Positions 7,144 to 16,350 are shown, counted from the first letter of the stretch. The stretch is DNA of 46,761 bases from an uncultured Bacteroidota bacterium (GCA_903839875.1 CAIMDZ010000198.1:1-46761); one strand, 5' to 3'. Numbers and translations are program-made. Notes: generated from the sequence alone by a model not told the origin.

Positions 7144-9651
7144 TCATTCCTCATTCACATAAACCCGCTCCACCCGTTGCGAAATGCTGGTCATGATCTC
7201 GTAAGGAATGGTGCCTGCCCAGGTGGCGAGTTTTGTTACAGGCAATTCTGTTCCAAATACAATGACTTCATCACCTTCTTTGGCTTCAGGGATATCTGAG
7301 ATGTCTACCATGCACATGTCCATGCATATAGAGCCAATGGTTTTAGCAGGCTTGCCGTTTATCAGCACATGTGCTTTGCCATTACCCAAAGACCTGGAGT
7401 AGCCGTCGGCATATCCAATGCAGATCGTGGCAATGCGCATGTTTTGCGCTGCAATTGCATCGTGGCCATATCCTATGCTATCACCGGCAGGGACTTCATG
7501 AACCTGTGCGATGGTGGTTTTAAGCAGGCTTATCTGTTTCAGTTTGTTTTGCAGGGCATGGCTGTTGTCTACCCCATACAATCCGAGCCCTAAACGTACC
7601 ATATCAAAATGCAATGAATGATGGCGGATAATGCCGGCGGAATTGCATAGGTGCAGCATGGGTTTATAAGAAAGTTTCTCAATAATCTGTGCGCTCATAG
7701 CTTCAAACAGACGCCCTTGCTTACTAGTAAAACTGTCTTCTCCCTGATCATCGCTTGCAGCAAGATGGCTAAAGATACTGGCTATCCTGACCTCCGGTGT
7801 TTCATTTATTCTTTGAACCAGTACATCCATCTGTTCAGGATTAAACCCAAGACGATGCATACCTGTATCCAGTTTAATGTGTATGGGGTATTTTTTCACG
7901 AGCAGGGTTGCAGCAATACTTGTAAATGCTTCCAAAGAACGGAAATTAAATATCTCCGGTTCCAGTTTCCATGCTATCATCCTGTCGAATGAGGTAGCGT
8001 CGGGGCTCATAACCATTATGGGCATTTTAATACCTGCCTTCCTGAGTGATACACCTTCATCGGTGTATGCGACGCCCAGGTAATCAACACCGGCATATTG
8101 CAGCCGGTTGGCTATCTCATAACTGCCGCTGCCATAGGCAAAAGCTTTCACCATGGCCATGATTTTTACACCCGGCGCTAATTCTGCCCTGAACACATTC
8201 AGGTTATGAGTAAGTGCGGAGAGGTCTATGGACATTACCGTCTGGTGTACCTTTTGTTCCAGCAGCAATCCTATTTTTTCGAAAGTGAAAACCCTTGCCC
8301 CCTTGAGCAGAATTGCTTCCTTTTCAAATGTGAGCAGGTGGAAATTCTTCAGAAATTCTTCTGTTGATTTAAAGAAAATGCTTCGGAGCTTTTTATATTT
8401 TCTGAAAGAGGCTTTGTTCTTGTTCAGGGATGGGCCAATGCCTATGAAGCGCTGGATATTACGTTTGCTGATCAGGGTGGCTATCTCGTCATACAGATCT
8501 AGGTCCTGTTTGCCCGGCTGCAAAATGTCGGACATAATAACCGTATGATGGGTATGCTGTTTTTGCTGGTCAAGGTAATTAAGCGCCAATTGCACGGAAG
8601 TGAGGTCTGAATTGTAAGCATCATTAATGACGGTACAATCATTAATGCCATGCCTCAGTTCGAGGCGCATGGAAACCTGCTGCAACTGCCGCATATTTGC
8701 CTGGGTATCCTTATTGCTGATGCCGAGTAAGAGCAATACACTCCAGCAATGTATTGTGTTTTCAACCGAAGCATCGTCGAGGAATGGAATGGTTATTGTT
8801 ATTTCTTTGCCTTTGAACAGGCCTGTAATTGTTGTGGTATTACCCTGTTTGATAATACCTGTTATTCTGAGATCTGCATTTTGTTTTTGCGACCATGTGA
8901 ATAATTGCAATGGTTCTTCCGTTCTGCCGCCTTTTACAAGGTGCATATACTGGAGGATACATTGATTCACCTCCAAATGGTCGAGACAATAGACTAATTG
9001 CCTGGTGTTGCGGAAGAGTACCAGTTTTTCATTTATTTTCTGCCGGGAATTCATAAAGCCCTCGCTGTGGGCTTCGCCTATATTTGTGAAGATACCGATG
9101 GTAGGCTGGATAATACGTTCCAGGTTCTCCATTTCTCCGGGCTGCGAAATGCCCGCCTCGAAGATTGCCAACTGATGCTCCTTCTTCATTTGCCAGACAG
9201 AGAGAGGCACCCCAACCTGGGAGTTGTAACTTTTAGGGCTGCGTATGATATTGAAATGGTTACAGAGCAATTGGTATAGCCATTCTTTCACAATTGTTTT
9301 ACCATTGCTGCCGGTAATACCTATAACCGGAATTTTGAATTGTTTTCTGTGGGCAGTGGCAATGTTTTGTAAGGCAACCAGGGTGTCTTTTACAAGGATG
9401 ATATTTGCCCCGGACAATCCAGAGGTGTCAATTTCATGTGAAACCAGGAAGTTACGTACACCCTTTACCCATGCGTCAGGAATGAAGTTGTGACCATCAC
9501 GTACACTTGTTTTCAGGGGTATGAACAAAGTACTTACCGGCTGTTCGATACTTCTGCTGTCTATAGCCAGTGTTTCAATATTTGTATTATCCTGCGCTTT
9601 TGCCAGCCAGGTGCCATTGCACCATTTACGTATTTGTTCGATGGTATTCAT
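7144..9651 (-). CDS. murF-alr: Bifunctional MurF ligase / alanine racemase
   Basis: An 835-residue fusion of two consecutive activities in peptidoglycan precursor synthesis. Residues 1 to about 465 are a Mur ligase: the P-loop variant GITGSNGKT (about 109-117) and the C-terminal domain around VINDAYNSD, joining D-Ala-D-Ala to the UDP-MurNAc-tripeptide. From Met473 (MSIDLSALTHN) comes a full alanine racemase. It has the PLP lysine in MAMVKAFAYGSG, the SIGYGHDA segment, ICIGYADGYSR and GSICMDMCMVD. The fusion is known in Bacteroidota and matches usual domain lengths. No frameshift is seen at the junction. It is monocistronic with its own upstream region. Confidence 0.95.
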   Translation of the reverse strand: MNTIEQIRKWCNGTWLAKAQDNTNIETLAIDSRSIEQPVSTLFIPLKTSVRDGHNFIPDAWVKGVRNFLVSHEIDTSGLSGANIILVKDTLVALQNIATAHRKQFKIPVIGITGSNGKTIVKEWLYQLLCNHFNIIRSPKSYNSQVGVPLSVWQMKKEHQLAIFEAGISQPGEMENLERIIQPTIGIFTNIGEAHSEGFMNSRQKINEKLVLFRNTRQLVYCLDHLEVNQCILQYMHLVKGGRTEEPLQLFTWSQKQNADLRITGIIKQGNTTTITGLFKGKEITITIPFLDDASVENTIHCWSVLLLLGISNKDTQANMRQLQQVSMRLELRHGINDCTVINDAYNSDLTSVQLALNYLDQQKQHTHHTVIMSDILQPGKQDLDLYDEIATLISKRNIQRFIGIGPSLNKNKASFRKYKKLRSIFFKSTEEFLKNFHLLTFEKEAILLKGARVFTFEKIGLLLEQKVHQTVMSIDLSALTHNLNVFRAELAPGVKIMAMVKAFAYGSGSYEIANRLQYAGVDYLGVAYTDEGVSLRKAGIKMPIMVMSPDATSFDRMIAWKLEPEIFNFRSLEAFTSIAATLLVKKYPIHIKLDTGMHRLGFNPEQMDVLVQRINETPEVRIASIFSHLAASDDQGEDSFTSKQGRLFEAMSAQIIEKLSYKPMLHLCNSAGIIRHHSLHFDMVRLGLGLYGVDNSHALQNKLKQISLLKTTIAQVHEVPAGDSIGYGHDAIAAQNMRIATICIGYADGYSRSLGNGKAHVLINGKPAKTIGSICMDMCMVDISDIPEAKEGDEVIVFGTELPVTKLATWAGTIPYEIMTSISQRVERVYVNEE

Positions 9652-9810
9652 GAAATGAATTGCAAATATATGTAAGTGTGCAGAGATATTGCATGGATAT
9701 AATGCCCATTATTTCTCAGTGACTTATTCCGGCAATTTATAGATCAGTCAGTTGTTAATAATTCAATCACTGAAGTTATTTGTTATTTCGGGGATTTCGT
9801 AAATAATAAT

Positions 9811-9818
9811 TAATTTTG
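9811..9818 (+). promoter_or_regulatory. TAnnTTTG -7 box, PIN toxin-antitoxin pair
   Basis: TAATTTTG ends 9 nt before the ATG at 9828. A TTG that could open the frame at 9816 lies inside this box, so the ATG is the better start. Confidence 0.45.
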
Positions 9819-9827
9819 AATAAATTA

Positions 9828-10082
9828 ATGGTCATGGGGACAATAAAATCAAACATTAAGTCAGATAAATACAGACCATCTACGTTTGCCCTTTTGGTAG
9901 ATGACATCAATAAAATGACCGAATCAGAACAGAAGGTTTTATGGTTACGGATCAATAAAGAAAAAATTTCACCTTTTGCAAAAGAATTAGATGCCGCCGT
10001 TGTGCCAAACAACGTGTCAGTTGATGAAATAGGTAACTTAATTAGCGAGGTCCGTAAGAATGGCAAACACAAAAAAAGTTAA
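9828..10082 (+). CDS. Probable antitoxin of PIN-domain TA pair
   Basis: An 84-residue protein with a central conserved-looking part (TESEQKVLWLRINKEKISPFAKELDAAVVPN) and a basic C-terminus (VRKNGKHKKS). It precedes and overlaps the PIN gene by 23 bp, the usual antitoxin-toxin layout. Proteins with an EQK-LL-LN-K-LAKELD type sequence often sit before PIN toxins in Bacteroidota. No standard DNA-binding fold (AbrB, RHH, Phd) is evident. The basic tail may contact DNA or the toxin. The role rests mostly on context. Confidence 0.7.
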   Translation: MVMGTIKSNIKSDKYRPSTFALLVDDINKMTESEQKVLWLRINKEKISPFAKELDAAVVPNNVSVDEIGNLISEVRKNGKHKKS

Positions 10083-10473
10083 GCGCTTTGTTATTGATGT
10101 AAATAGTTTTAGCTCGATATTTATTAAAAGAGATACCGATTGGCTGCTTCATTACATAACCAGGAATAGGATTGAAATTTTTGTTGATGATCTTCTAATA
10201 GAAGAATTGACAAGTGTTTTATCGTACCCGAAGATTAAGAAAATACTGCCTTTAGATGCCATTTTATATATAAGTTTTGTGCGGATGGTCTCTACGCAGA
10301 TAATTTCTAATTCACATCAAGTTAAATGCCCTGATCCCGATGACGATTATTTATTTGATATAGCGCTTAGCGCACATGCCAAGTTGCTTGTTACGGGTGA
10401 AAAAGCATTATTGAACTGGTCTGAATCCCCGGTTGAAATTATTTCCCTCTCTATGTTTAAGAAACTTTTTTAG
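10060..10473 (+). CDS. PIN-domain toxin (putative ribonuclease)
   Basis: A 137-residue PIN-domain protein of the single-domain toxin type, probably a metal-dependent RNase. The N-terminal FVIDVNSF carries the first acidic residue. A central helix has LLIEELTSVLSYPKIKK. The acidic cluster CPDPDDDYLFDIAL is followed by LLVTGEKALLNW, where many relatives have GDK. Four acidic positions expected of an active site are therefore present or conservatively replaced. It is translationally coupled to the upstream antitoxin gene. The downstream GT2 gene begins 37 bp later. Confidence 0.85.
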   Translation: MANTKKVKRFVIDVNSFSSIFIKRDTDWLLHYITRNRIEIFVDDLLIEELTSVLSYPKIKKILPLDAILYISFVRMVSTQIISNSHQVKCPDPDDDYLFDIALSAHAKLLVTGEKALLNWSESPVEIISLSMFKKLF

Positions 10474-10510
10474 TAATCTGCCTAAGCAATTATTTTACCT
10501 TTACCAGGTA

Positions 10511-11614
10511 ATGGTATTTTGTTTGTTTATAATGGCAGTAGTGATTCAATGCGGCTTTGCGTTGTATTTCTTCATTCGGGTATTTTTATTGCGTGAAGAG
10601 GCGCCATTACCTGCAAAAGAACGGCAAGGAGTAAGCATCATTATTTGCACAAATAATGAAGCTGATAATCTCAAAAAGAACTTACCGGCCATTTTATTGC
10701 AAAAATACAGAGGGGCATATGAGGTCATAGTTGTGAATGATGCATCCACTGATGATACTGAGAAGGTATTGCAGGAGCTCGAAAAGCAATACGACAACCT
10801 TTGGGATGTTATTATTGTTCCGGGCGAGGAACGGATATTGAAGGGTAAAAAACATGCCTTGAGCCGTGGTATAGCACATGCAACTTATGAATGGCTGTTG
10901 CTTACGGATGCTGATTGTATACCTGCAAGTGATAAGTGGCTGGAGCAGATGGTAGCACCCCTTGCAAAGGGTAAGGAGATAGTGGCAGGGTATGGGGGGT
11001 ATCACAAGGTAAAGGGTTTGCTGAATGCATTTACCAGGTGGGAGACGTTGCATACCTTTTTGCAATACAGCACTTATGCCGTGGCGGGATTACCCTATAT
11101 GGCTGTGGGCCGGAATCTTGCCTGCACGAAATCCATAATGCAAAAAGTTCAGAATGACCCAGATTGGAATTTGACGGCATCGGGTGATGACGATATGCTG
11201 GTGCGCATAAGAGGGACTAAAGATAATTTCGCAGTTGTGTGTAATGAATCTGCATTTACTTACTCAAATGCAAAGGCGACCTGGGCGGATTGGATCAAAC
11301 AGAAGCAGCGACACTTTTCTACAGGCAGGAATTATAAGAGCGATATTAAGGCACTGTTGGGAGCTTATGGAATAACTCATGCATTGGCCTGGCTGTGTTT
11401 CTTTGTATTGCTTTTTTGCGATCATTGGGATATGGCTTTGATATTGATGGGTATCCGGTGTATGGTTTTCTGGATAGTCTGGGGTGCAGCCGCTATAAGG
11501 GTGCGGGAAAAAAAACTTGTTTATTTTTTTCCGTTCTTCGATATAGCGTGGCTTGTGTATAACTTTGCCTTCTTTCCGTATATAACCTGGAAAAACAAAC
11601 AGCTTTGGAAATAG
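10511..11614 (+). CDS. Membrane-bound family 2 glycosyltransferase
   Basis: A 367-residue processive-type GT2 enzyme anchored in the inner membrane. It has an N-terminal helix (VFCLFIMAVVIQCGFALYFFI) and a catalytic GT-A domain with SIIICTNNEADN, VIVVNDASTDDT and the metal-binding LLTDADC. Next come the acceptor-site GDDDMLVRI and a KQRHFS motif, a Q/R-x-x-R-W-like variant. Two or three C-terminal membrane helices follow. A TTG at 10433 would overlap the PIN gene, so the ATG at 10511 before the first helix is preferred. The stop codon overlaps the TTG start of rsmG. The sugar specificity cannot be told. Confidence 0.85.
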   Translation: MVFCLFIMAVVIQCGFALYFFIRVFLLREEAPLPAKERQGVSIIICTNNEADNLKKNLPAILLQKYRGAYEVIVVNDASTDDTEKVLQELEKQYDNLWDVIIVPGEERILKGKKHALSRGIAHATYEWLLLTDADCIPASDKWLEQMVAPLAKGKEIVAGYGGYHKVKGLLNAFTRWETLHTFLQYSTYAVAGLPYMAVGRNLACTKSIMQKVQNDPDWNLTASGDDDMLVRIRGTKDNFAVVCNESAFTYSNAKATWADWIKQKQRHFSTGRNYKSDIKALLGAYGITHALAWLCFFVLLFCDHWDMALILMGIRCMVFWIVWGAAAIRVREKKLVYFFPFFDIAWLVYNFAFFPYITWKNKQLWK

Positions 11615-12240
11615 TACTGAAATACTTTACGGACTTCACCGAAGAACAAATACGCCAGTTTCGTATGCTGGATGGTCTGTATAGGGAATGGAATGAAAAG
11701 ATCAACGTCATATCACGGAAGGATATAGACTCGCTGTATGAAAAGCATGTGCTGCATTCCTTAGCTATTGCAGTGTTGTGCACATTTGATGCGGGAGCTG
11801 AAGTGGTGGATATAGGCACGGGCGGCGGATTTCCCGGTATACCGCTGGCAATCTTCTTTCCGAAGGTACAATTCTTACTGGTAGACAGTATAGGTAAGAA
11901 GATAAAGGTGGTGGAGGAAGTGGCTAATGCAATTGGCCTAACGAACGTGACCACCCTGCATGGGCGGGTAGAGGAGATTAAGGGTAGAACCTTTGACTAT
12001 GCAGTATCGAGGGCGGTGGCTCCGATTAGCGACCTTTGGAAATGGATCAATCCTTTGATCAGGCGGGGGCAGAAAAGCGATGAGTTCCCGAATGGGCTGA
12101 TCTGCCTGAAAGGCGGGGACCTGAGCGATGAAATAAAGCATTCCGGCATGCAAAAGATAGTGCAGGCATGGAGTGTGCATAATATTTTTCCGGAACCTGC
12201 ATTTGAAGAGAAGTTTGTGGTGTATGTCCCGAAATTGTAG
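11605..12240 (+). CDS. rsmG: 16S rRNA (guanine527-N7)-methyltransferase
   Basis: It methylates G527 in the 530 loop of 16S rRNA using S-adenosylmethionine. The 211-residue product shows WNEKINVISRKD, the SAM motif VVDIGTGGGFPGIPLAI, then VDSIGKKIKVVEEV and YAVSRAVAPISDLWKW, all hallmarks of RsmG/GidB. The start is a TTG overlapping the stop of the GT2 gene, and MEIVLKYFTDF fits the family N-terminus. The stop codon TAG lies inside a 25-bp sequence matching the end of repeat family 1. Confidence 0.93.
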   Translation: MEIVLKYFTDFTEEQIRQFRMLDGLYREWNEKINVISRKDIDSLYEKHVLHSLAIAVLCTFDAGAEVVDIGTGGGFPGIPLAIFFPKVQFLLVDSIGKKIKVVEEVANAIGLTNVTTLHGRVEEIKGRTFDYAVSRAVAPISDLWKWINPLIRRGQKSDEFPNGLICLKGGDLSDEIKHSGMQKIVQAWSVHNIFPEPAFEEKFVVYVPKL

Positions 12241-12261
12241 GAGTTATTTTGTCACCGTTCC
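12237..12261 (-). repeat. Solo terminal repeat of MITE-like family 1
   Basis: Read on the minus strand this is GGAACGGTGACAAAATAA followed by CTCCTAC, almost identical to the left end of the copy at 39644. No second end or interior follows within rsmG. The rsmG stop codon is part of the match. Confidence 0.6.
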
Positions 12262-12421
12262 ATTGCTAACGCTTACATTTATACACAGCGGAATAAAAAA
12301 CGCAGCATTTTTTATAAACAGAAACGCTGAAACCATTGTAAATACAGCATTTCATAAAAATAATTGTTTCATTTATGCGGCATTATTTATGTCGTCATGT
12401 ATAGTACTGTAAATTGATACT

Positions 12422-13273
12422 TTGAAAAAAGGATTGAGCCTATACTTGTTGCTGGTACAACTGTTCCTTATTTGCGGATCAGGTTGCCGGAATGCCGGAA
12501 GCAGGGATGGGAAAAATGCTGTTACAGGAAAGAAAATTGTTGATACCGTCAAAAATGGTGTTACGACTAAACCTGCCGGGGCCCAAAAAATAGCTTTCAA
12601 AGGAATTGAGTATCATGTGTTCATTGCTGATCTGCGAACTGAAAATATTGATCTTCACTTGAGGAACTTTAGTGACACCGGCCAGTTTTATACCCTGGGG
12701 GCTTTGCATAAATATCTTGTGTCTAAAGGTGGAGAACCATTGATGCTCACCAATGCGGGTATGTTTATGACCAACTATGCCCCGCTGGGATTTTTCTGCG
12801 GGGATGATGGGAAAAGTAAGGTCAGGTTGAATACAAAGCAGCCAGCGACAACAGGGAATTTTTATATTCAGCCAAATGGCGTGTTTTATATTGATGCATA
12901 CGGGGTTCCGCATATAGATAGCACCGCTGAATTTGCGCGGTTATTAACAACAGGTAAATTAGTCACCCGCAAAGCCACACAGTCGGGGCCAATGCTGGTG
13001 ATAAACGGATGTATCAACAATTCATTTACAGATGGTTCGAAGAATGTGAATATCAGGAGCGGGGTAGGCGTTATAGATAGTAAACAAGTAGTATTTGCCA
13101 TATCAGTGCAGCCCTGCAACTTTTATGAATTCGCTCTTTTGTTCCGCGATAATTTTCAATGCAGCAATGCGCTCTTTTTAGATGGCGCTATCTCGCAAAT
13201 GTATCTGAAGGATATAAACACAGGCTTCCAGAATGGCAGATTCGGACCGATGATATCGGTGACGGGGAAGTAG
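12422..13273 (+). CDS. Phosphodiester glycosidase-like lipoprotein (DUF2233/NAGPA)
   Basis: A 283-residue protein with a signal segment (MKKGLSLYLLLVQLFLICGS) ending in a lipobox-like GSGC and a NAGPA/DUF2233 domain (about 55-280). Recognisable parts are TNAGMFM, SGPMLVINGCIN, IRSGVGVIDS and NALFLDGAISQMY. Family members cleave sugar-phosphodiester bonds, for example in mammalian uncovering enzyme. The substrate in this bacterium is unknown. Translation appears to start at TTG, since no ATG precedes the signal peptide. The protein is probably in the periplasm or outer membrane. Confidence 0.85.
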   Translation: MKKGLSLYLLLVQLFLICGSGCRNAGSRDGKNAVTGKKIVDTVKNGVTTKPAGAQKIAFKGIEYHVFIADLRTENIDLHLRNFSDTGQFYTLGALHKYLVSKGGEPLMLTNAGMFMTNYAPLGFFCGDDGKSKVRLNTKQPATTGNFYIQPNGVFYIDAYGVPHIDSTAEFARLLTTGKLVTRKATQSGPMLVINGCINNSFTDGSKNVNIRSGVGVIDSKQVVFAISVQPCNFYEFALLFRDNFQCSNALFLDGAISQMYLKDINTGFQNGRFGPMISVTGK

Positions 13274-13310
13274 CCTCACCACGGTCCTCTCCAAAGGAGC
13301 GGTGAGGTCG
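13274..13310. repeat. Palindromic intergenic repeat (CTCTCCAAAGGAG type)
   Basis: A 37-bp imperfect palindrome starting right after a stop codon: CCTCACC pairs with GGTGAGG, enclosing CTCTCCAAAGGAG. The reverse complement recurs at 46417-46453. Confidence 0.75.
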
Positions 13311-13466
13311 GACGAATTACGTAGTTCTATCAGTCATCCGCTCATTCTCAGTTATATTTTTTGTTGGGTAATTATGATCATTAACGAAGATCATTCCACC
13401 CTCTGAGGATGGTCAGCCGGCAGCGAGGAAAGCAATTGTAGTTTTAGCCTGATAAAATTCAAGAAA

Positions 13467-14081
13467 ATGACACAGGAAAAAGTAGATCTTGTAAGATCAA
13501 ACCCTGCCTATAAGGCGACAAAAAAAATGGTATTTTCAGAGGTGCCTGACATGAATTTCTTACAGATTGATGGCAAAGGCAACCCTGACAAGTCAATGGA
13601 ATTCCAGGATGCAATAGAGGCACTTTATGCTATTTCGTATGGTTTGAAGTTTATGGTGAAGAAGGGCGATATTGGTATAGATTATCATGTGGCGCCGCTT
13701 GAAGGGCTATGGTGGGCAAAGGATATGAATGATTTCAGGTCGGGGAAAAAGGATAACTGGTTATGGACACTCATGATCATGCAGCCGGACTTTATCACCG
13801 GATCCATGATCGCTGAAGCAAAGTATTATGCGACTGAAAAAAAGGACCTGGCAGCATTGCATAAAATGAGATTTTCGAAATTTGCAGAAGGAACCAGCGC
13901 CCAGGTTTTATACACAGGCCCTTTTGATAAAGAGCATGATACCATACTGGCCCTGCATGAATTCATTAAAAGCAATGGTTACGAGCTTCATGGTAAACAT
14001 CACGAAATATACCTGAGCGATATGCGCAGAACCGCTCCTGAAAAGCTGAGGACGATCATCAGGCAACCGGTAAAAAAGTAA
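13467..14081 (+). CDS. GyrI-like small-molecule-binding protein
   Basis: A 204-residue cytoplasmic protein of the GyrI-like/SOUL-type ligand-binding fold, without a DNA-binding domain. Typical segments are NFLQIDGKGNP, AIEALYAISYGLKF, DYHVAPLEGLWWA, VLYTGPFDKEH and LHGKHHEIYLSDMRR. Members bind small hydrophobic molecules, and the region between the first strand and WWA forms the pocket. It stands alone, with a possible short leader after the repeat at 13274. No partner suggests the ligand. Confidence 0.85.
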   Translation: MTQEKVDLVRSNPAYKATKKMVFSEVPDMNFLQIDGKGNPDKSMEFQDAIEALYAISYGLKFMVKKGDIGIDYHVAPLEGLWWAKDMNDFRSGKKDNWLWTLMIMQPDFITGSMIAEAKYYATEKKDLAALHKMRFSKFAEGTSAQVLYTGPFDKEHDTILALHEFIKSNGYELHGKHHEIYLSDMRRTAPEKLRTIIRQPVKK

Positions 14082-14103
14082 GTGGCAGATGTAACTGCTT
14101 CTG

Positions 14104-14436
14104 TCAGATCTTTTCTGCTACTACGGCGGTACCATAGGCAAGCACTTCAGTAACGCCCTGCATTACTTCATTGGCATCATACCGCATATTGATGATGGCA
14201 TTAGCGCCTGCTTCGTTGGCGTGGTCAATCATCAGTTGGTAAGCTTCCTGACGTGTCTTCTCGCACAGGTTTACATAAACGGAAAGCTTTCCACCTGCTA
14301 GCGATTGAAACCCGCCTGCAATATTTCCGAAAATACTGCGCGAGCGTACTGTAATACCTCTTATTACTCCAAGGTGCTTAGTAATGCGATAACCCTCAAG
14401 ATTATTAGCTGTTGTGATGAGATTATTATCAACCAT
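14104..14436 (-). CDS. YbjQ/UPF0145 family protein
   Basis: A 110-residue protein of the YbjQ (DUF74, heavy-metal-binding-domain) family, which forms pentameric beta-alpha barrels of unknown role. Family features are TTANNLEGYRI, ITVRSRSIFGNIAGGFQSL, ARQEAY-like TRQEAYQLM, and GANAIINMRYD plus VLAYGTAVV. The length is normal for the family. It is monocistronic, followed by GyrI on the opposite strand. Confidence 0.9.
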   Translation of the reverse strand: MVDNNLITTANNLEGYRITKHLGVIRGITVRSRSIFGNIAGGFQSLAGGKLSVYVNLCEKTRQEAYQLMIDHANEAGANAIINMRYDANEVMQGVTEVLAYGTAVVAEKI

Positions 14437-14464
14437 GCTCTGTTATTTGTTTTAAAGGTAGTGC

Positions 14465-14504
14465 AAAAAAAATCAGCCGCTTATAAAGGCGTCTGATTTT
14501 TTTT
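14465..14504 (-). terminator. Intrinsic terminator after YHYH gene
   Basis: An A-tract, TCAGCCGC, a TTATAAA loop and GGCGTCTGA followed by eight T form a hairpin with one mismatch. It sits immediately after the end of the minus-strand YHYH gene and has T-tracts on both strands. Confidence 0.8.
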
Positions 14505-14520
14505 GTTACGGAAAAGATTT

Positions 14521-15768
14521 TTACTTAGCTATCACTACTTTTTCAGAGTGATCTATTGCCTCATTTTTAATATTCATGATGTACATGCCTGCGGGTATTG
14601 AGGTGACATCGAATGAATAGAGAATAGTGGGCTGAATGCCGGATTGTGTGAAGACAGTTTTCCCCGCCTGGTCAGTGAGGGACACAACAAAATTACTGCT
14701 GGCAACGGGCTGTATGAACAGGTTGATGTAATTGGTTGCAGGGTTGGGGTAGAGCATGGTAGATATGGTTTTGTTATTCACTTCTGTAATTCCGGCGGTA
14801 CCATTATAAACTGTTGTGGTTCCTGATGGGGTATTGTGGCCGCTTCCCGGTCCTATATTGCCTGGCTGAACTATGCCATAATAGGTAAGGCCAATTGTAT
14901 AGGGATATTGGGGCAGCAGGCTTGCATCGAGGGTGACAAAGTAACAGTAAGTGCCTGCCGGGTATTCGGGTGTTTTGCACCAACGGCCATTGTGCACGTC
15001 CAGGTCGCCGCTGCCTGCTGTAAATACATAATCTTCCTGGTAGGCCCCAAGGGGGTAGGTTGGGCTTACATCCGGCCCATAATTGCCACTGGTGAGTACT
15101 GTGCCATCCGGTAATGTATGTCGTTGTGTAATGCTCCTAAGCTGGAATCCGCTCTTCATACGCCTTATGCCACCGGTGCCGTCTGCATTGGAATAGGCAT
15201 AAGCTCCGTAAACAGGATAGCCATCAAATGCAAAACCTATTATTGGTGAGTGATGGGTACTGTCAGTAATATCGTACAGGCATTTGGGGCTAACGTGGTG
15301 GTGGTACTCGCCGCCTGGAGCCGGATGGCCGAGACAGTTATCAAAACCGGCTCCTTCGAAAAAGTAGGCATTCTGGTTCCAGATGTGGAGGTTGTTGTAG
15401 CTCATGGCATCCTGCGTATTGAAAATGGATACTCCGTTTTTCCATACGCCTACGTGTCCCAGGCCAACCGCTGTTGCTGTGCCGGTGTTTGGTACGGGGG
15501 TACGTGTAATCTTGTAAACAAAATTCTGGTTAGACGGAACATTAGGATTACCTACCCATGGGCCGATGGAATAGCCAGGGATACATGAGGCGCTTATGTA
15601 TACATCGGAAGTAGTGTACTGTACCAATTGTACATTATTGACGATACCCGCATATCCTGTGGCGGTCGTATTGCGTATCCATGAAGTAATTTCTGGTCCA
15701 ACTTGTGCAGTAGCAAATTGGGTACTGAAGGCTGATGCAGTGAGCATCAGCATTAATTTCCTGATCAT
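14521..15768 (-). CDS. Secreted YHYH-domain protein with T9SS tail
   Basis: A 415-residue exported protein. It has a signal peptide (MIRKLMLMLTASAFSTQFATA), a YHYH domain (about 90-290) and a type A T9SS sorting tail (about 340-415). The YHYH domain is recognisable from LGHPAPGGEYHHHVSPKCL, GFAFDGYPVYGAY and DVHNGRWCKTPEYP. The tail runs from MLYPNPATNYINLF to GMYIMNIKNE and ends in a basic-hydrophobic residue. YHYH proteins may bind metal through the His cluster, but the activity is unknown. The protein should be exported across the outer membrane and attached to the surface or released. Confidence 0.88.
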   Translation of the reverse strand: MIRKLMLMLTASAFSTQFATAQVGPEITSWIRNTTATGYAGIVNNVQLVQYTTSDVYISASCIPGYSIGPWVGNPNVPSNQNFVYKITRTPVPNTGTATAVGLGHVGVWKNGVSIFNTQDAMSYNNLHIWNQNAYFFEGAGFDNCLGHPAPGGEYHHHVSPKCLYDITDSTHHSPIIGFAFDGYPVYGAYAYSNADGTGGIRRMKSGFQLRSITQRHTLPDGTVLTSGNYGPDVSPTYPLGAYQEDYVFTAGSGDLDVHNGRWCKTPEYPAGTYCYFVTLDASLLPQYPYTIGLTYYGIVQPGNIGPGSGHNTPSGTTTVYNGTAGITEVNNKTISTMLYPNPATNYINLFIQPVASSNFVVSLTDQAGKTVFTQSGIQPTILYSFDVTSIPAGMYIMNIKNEAIDHSEKVVIAK

Positions 15769-16008
15769 AAATAGTAAGTTTAGTTGTTATTAGACGATAT
15801 AAATAATGAAATCCTTCGGCTTTATTCGATCTGATCATAAAATTGGTTATATGCATAATTATTTGCATGAAAATGTGTGATTAATGTAAATAACAGTTAG
15901 TGTTGTGTAATAGTTCCGAATGCAAAGGGTCGCACCTTTGTTGTGCGGTTGAAGAGTAAAAAAGTGTATTGACCGGAAGGATTTTTAGCATACCACAACC
16001 AACGACAA

Positions 16009-16290
16009 ATGTACATAGCTCCACACATATCCGCTTCTATCCTTGTTCAGACAATGACACCGAGCAGGGTTCACAGTTTGATACAATCGCTGGAAAATTC
16101 ATCGCAGGATTACGGTTATGCAATACCGGTCTATTCAATTGCCCGGGAGTTGCACATAAATGATGCTGAATTATCGCTGCATATGCAAACGCTGGAAAAC
16201 CTGCATTACATAAGTTATGCCGACATGACGCACGAAAGCATTAAGCTGACCATCAATGGAAGATGTACCGTTGTTCCGCAATATTGCTAG
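16009..16290 (+). CDS. Small winged-helix-like protein
   Basis: A 93-residue protein with a probable winged helix-turn-helix (about 35-85): PVYSIARELHINDAELSLHMQTLENLHYI followed by a short wing (SIKLTINGR). A start at 16054 (MTPSRVHSL) would remove an Ala/Ile-rich N-terminus. The sequence AAAGGGTCGCACCTTTG some 70 bp upstream resembles a promoter. It is probably a small DNA-binding regulator; its target is unknown. The adjacent secreted-protein genes are candidates only by position. Confidence 0.6.
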   Translation: MYIAPHISASILVQTMTPSRVHSLIQSLENSSQDYGYAIPVYSIARELHINDAELSLHMQTLENLHYISYADMTHESIKLTINGRCTVVPQYC

Positions 16291-16350
16291 TCAGACAAGT
16301 TTTTATTCTTTAAATGTCTTATATATTAATTTTTATTGGGTGGTCTAAGC

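Noticed and set aside
7208-9675. Several plus-strand frames across the murF-alr gene
   Set aside because: All are antisense shadows of a well-supported fused gene.
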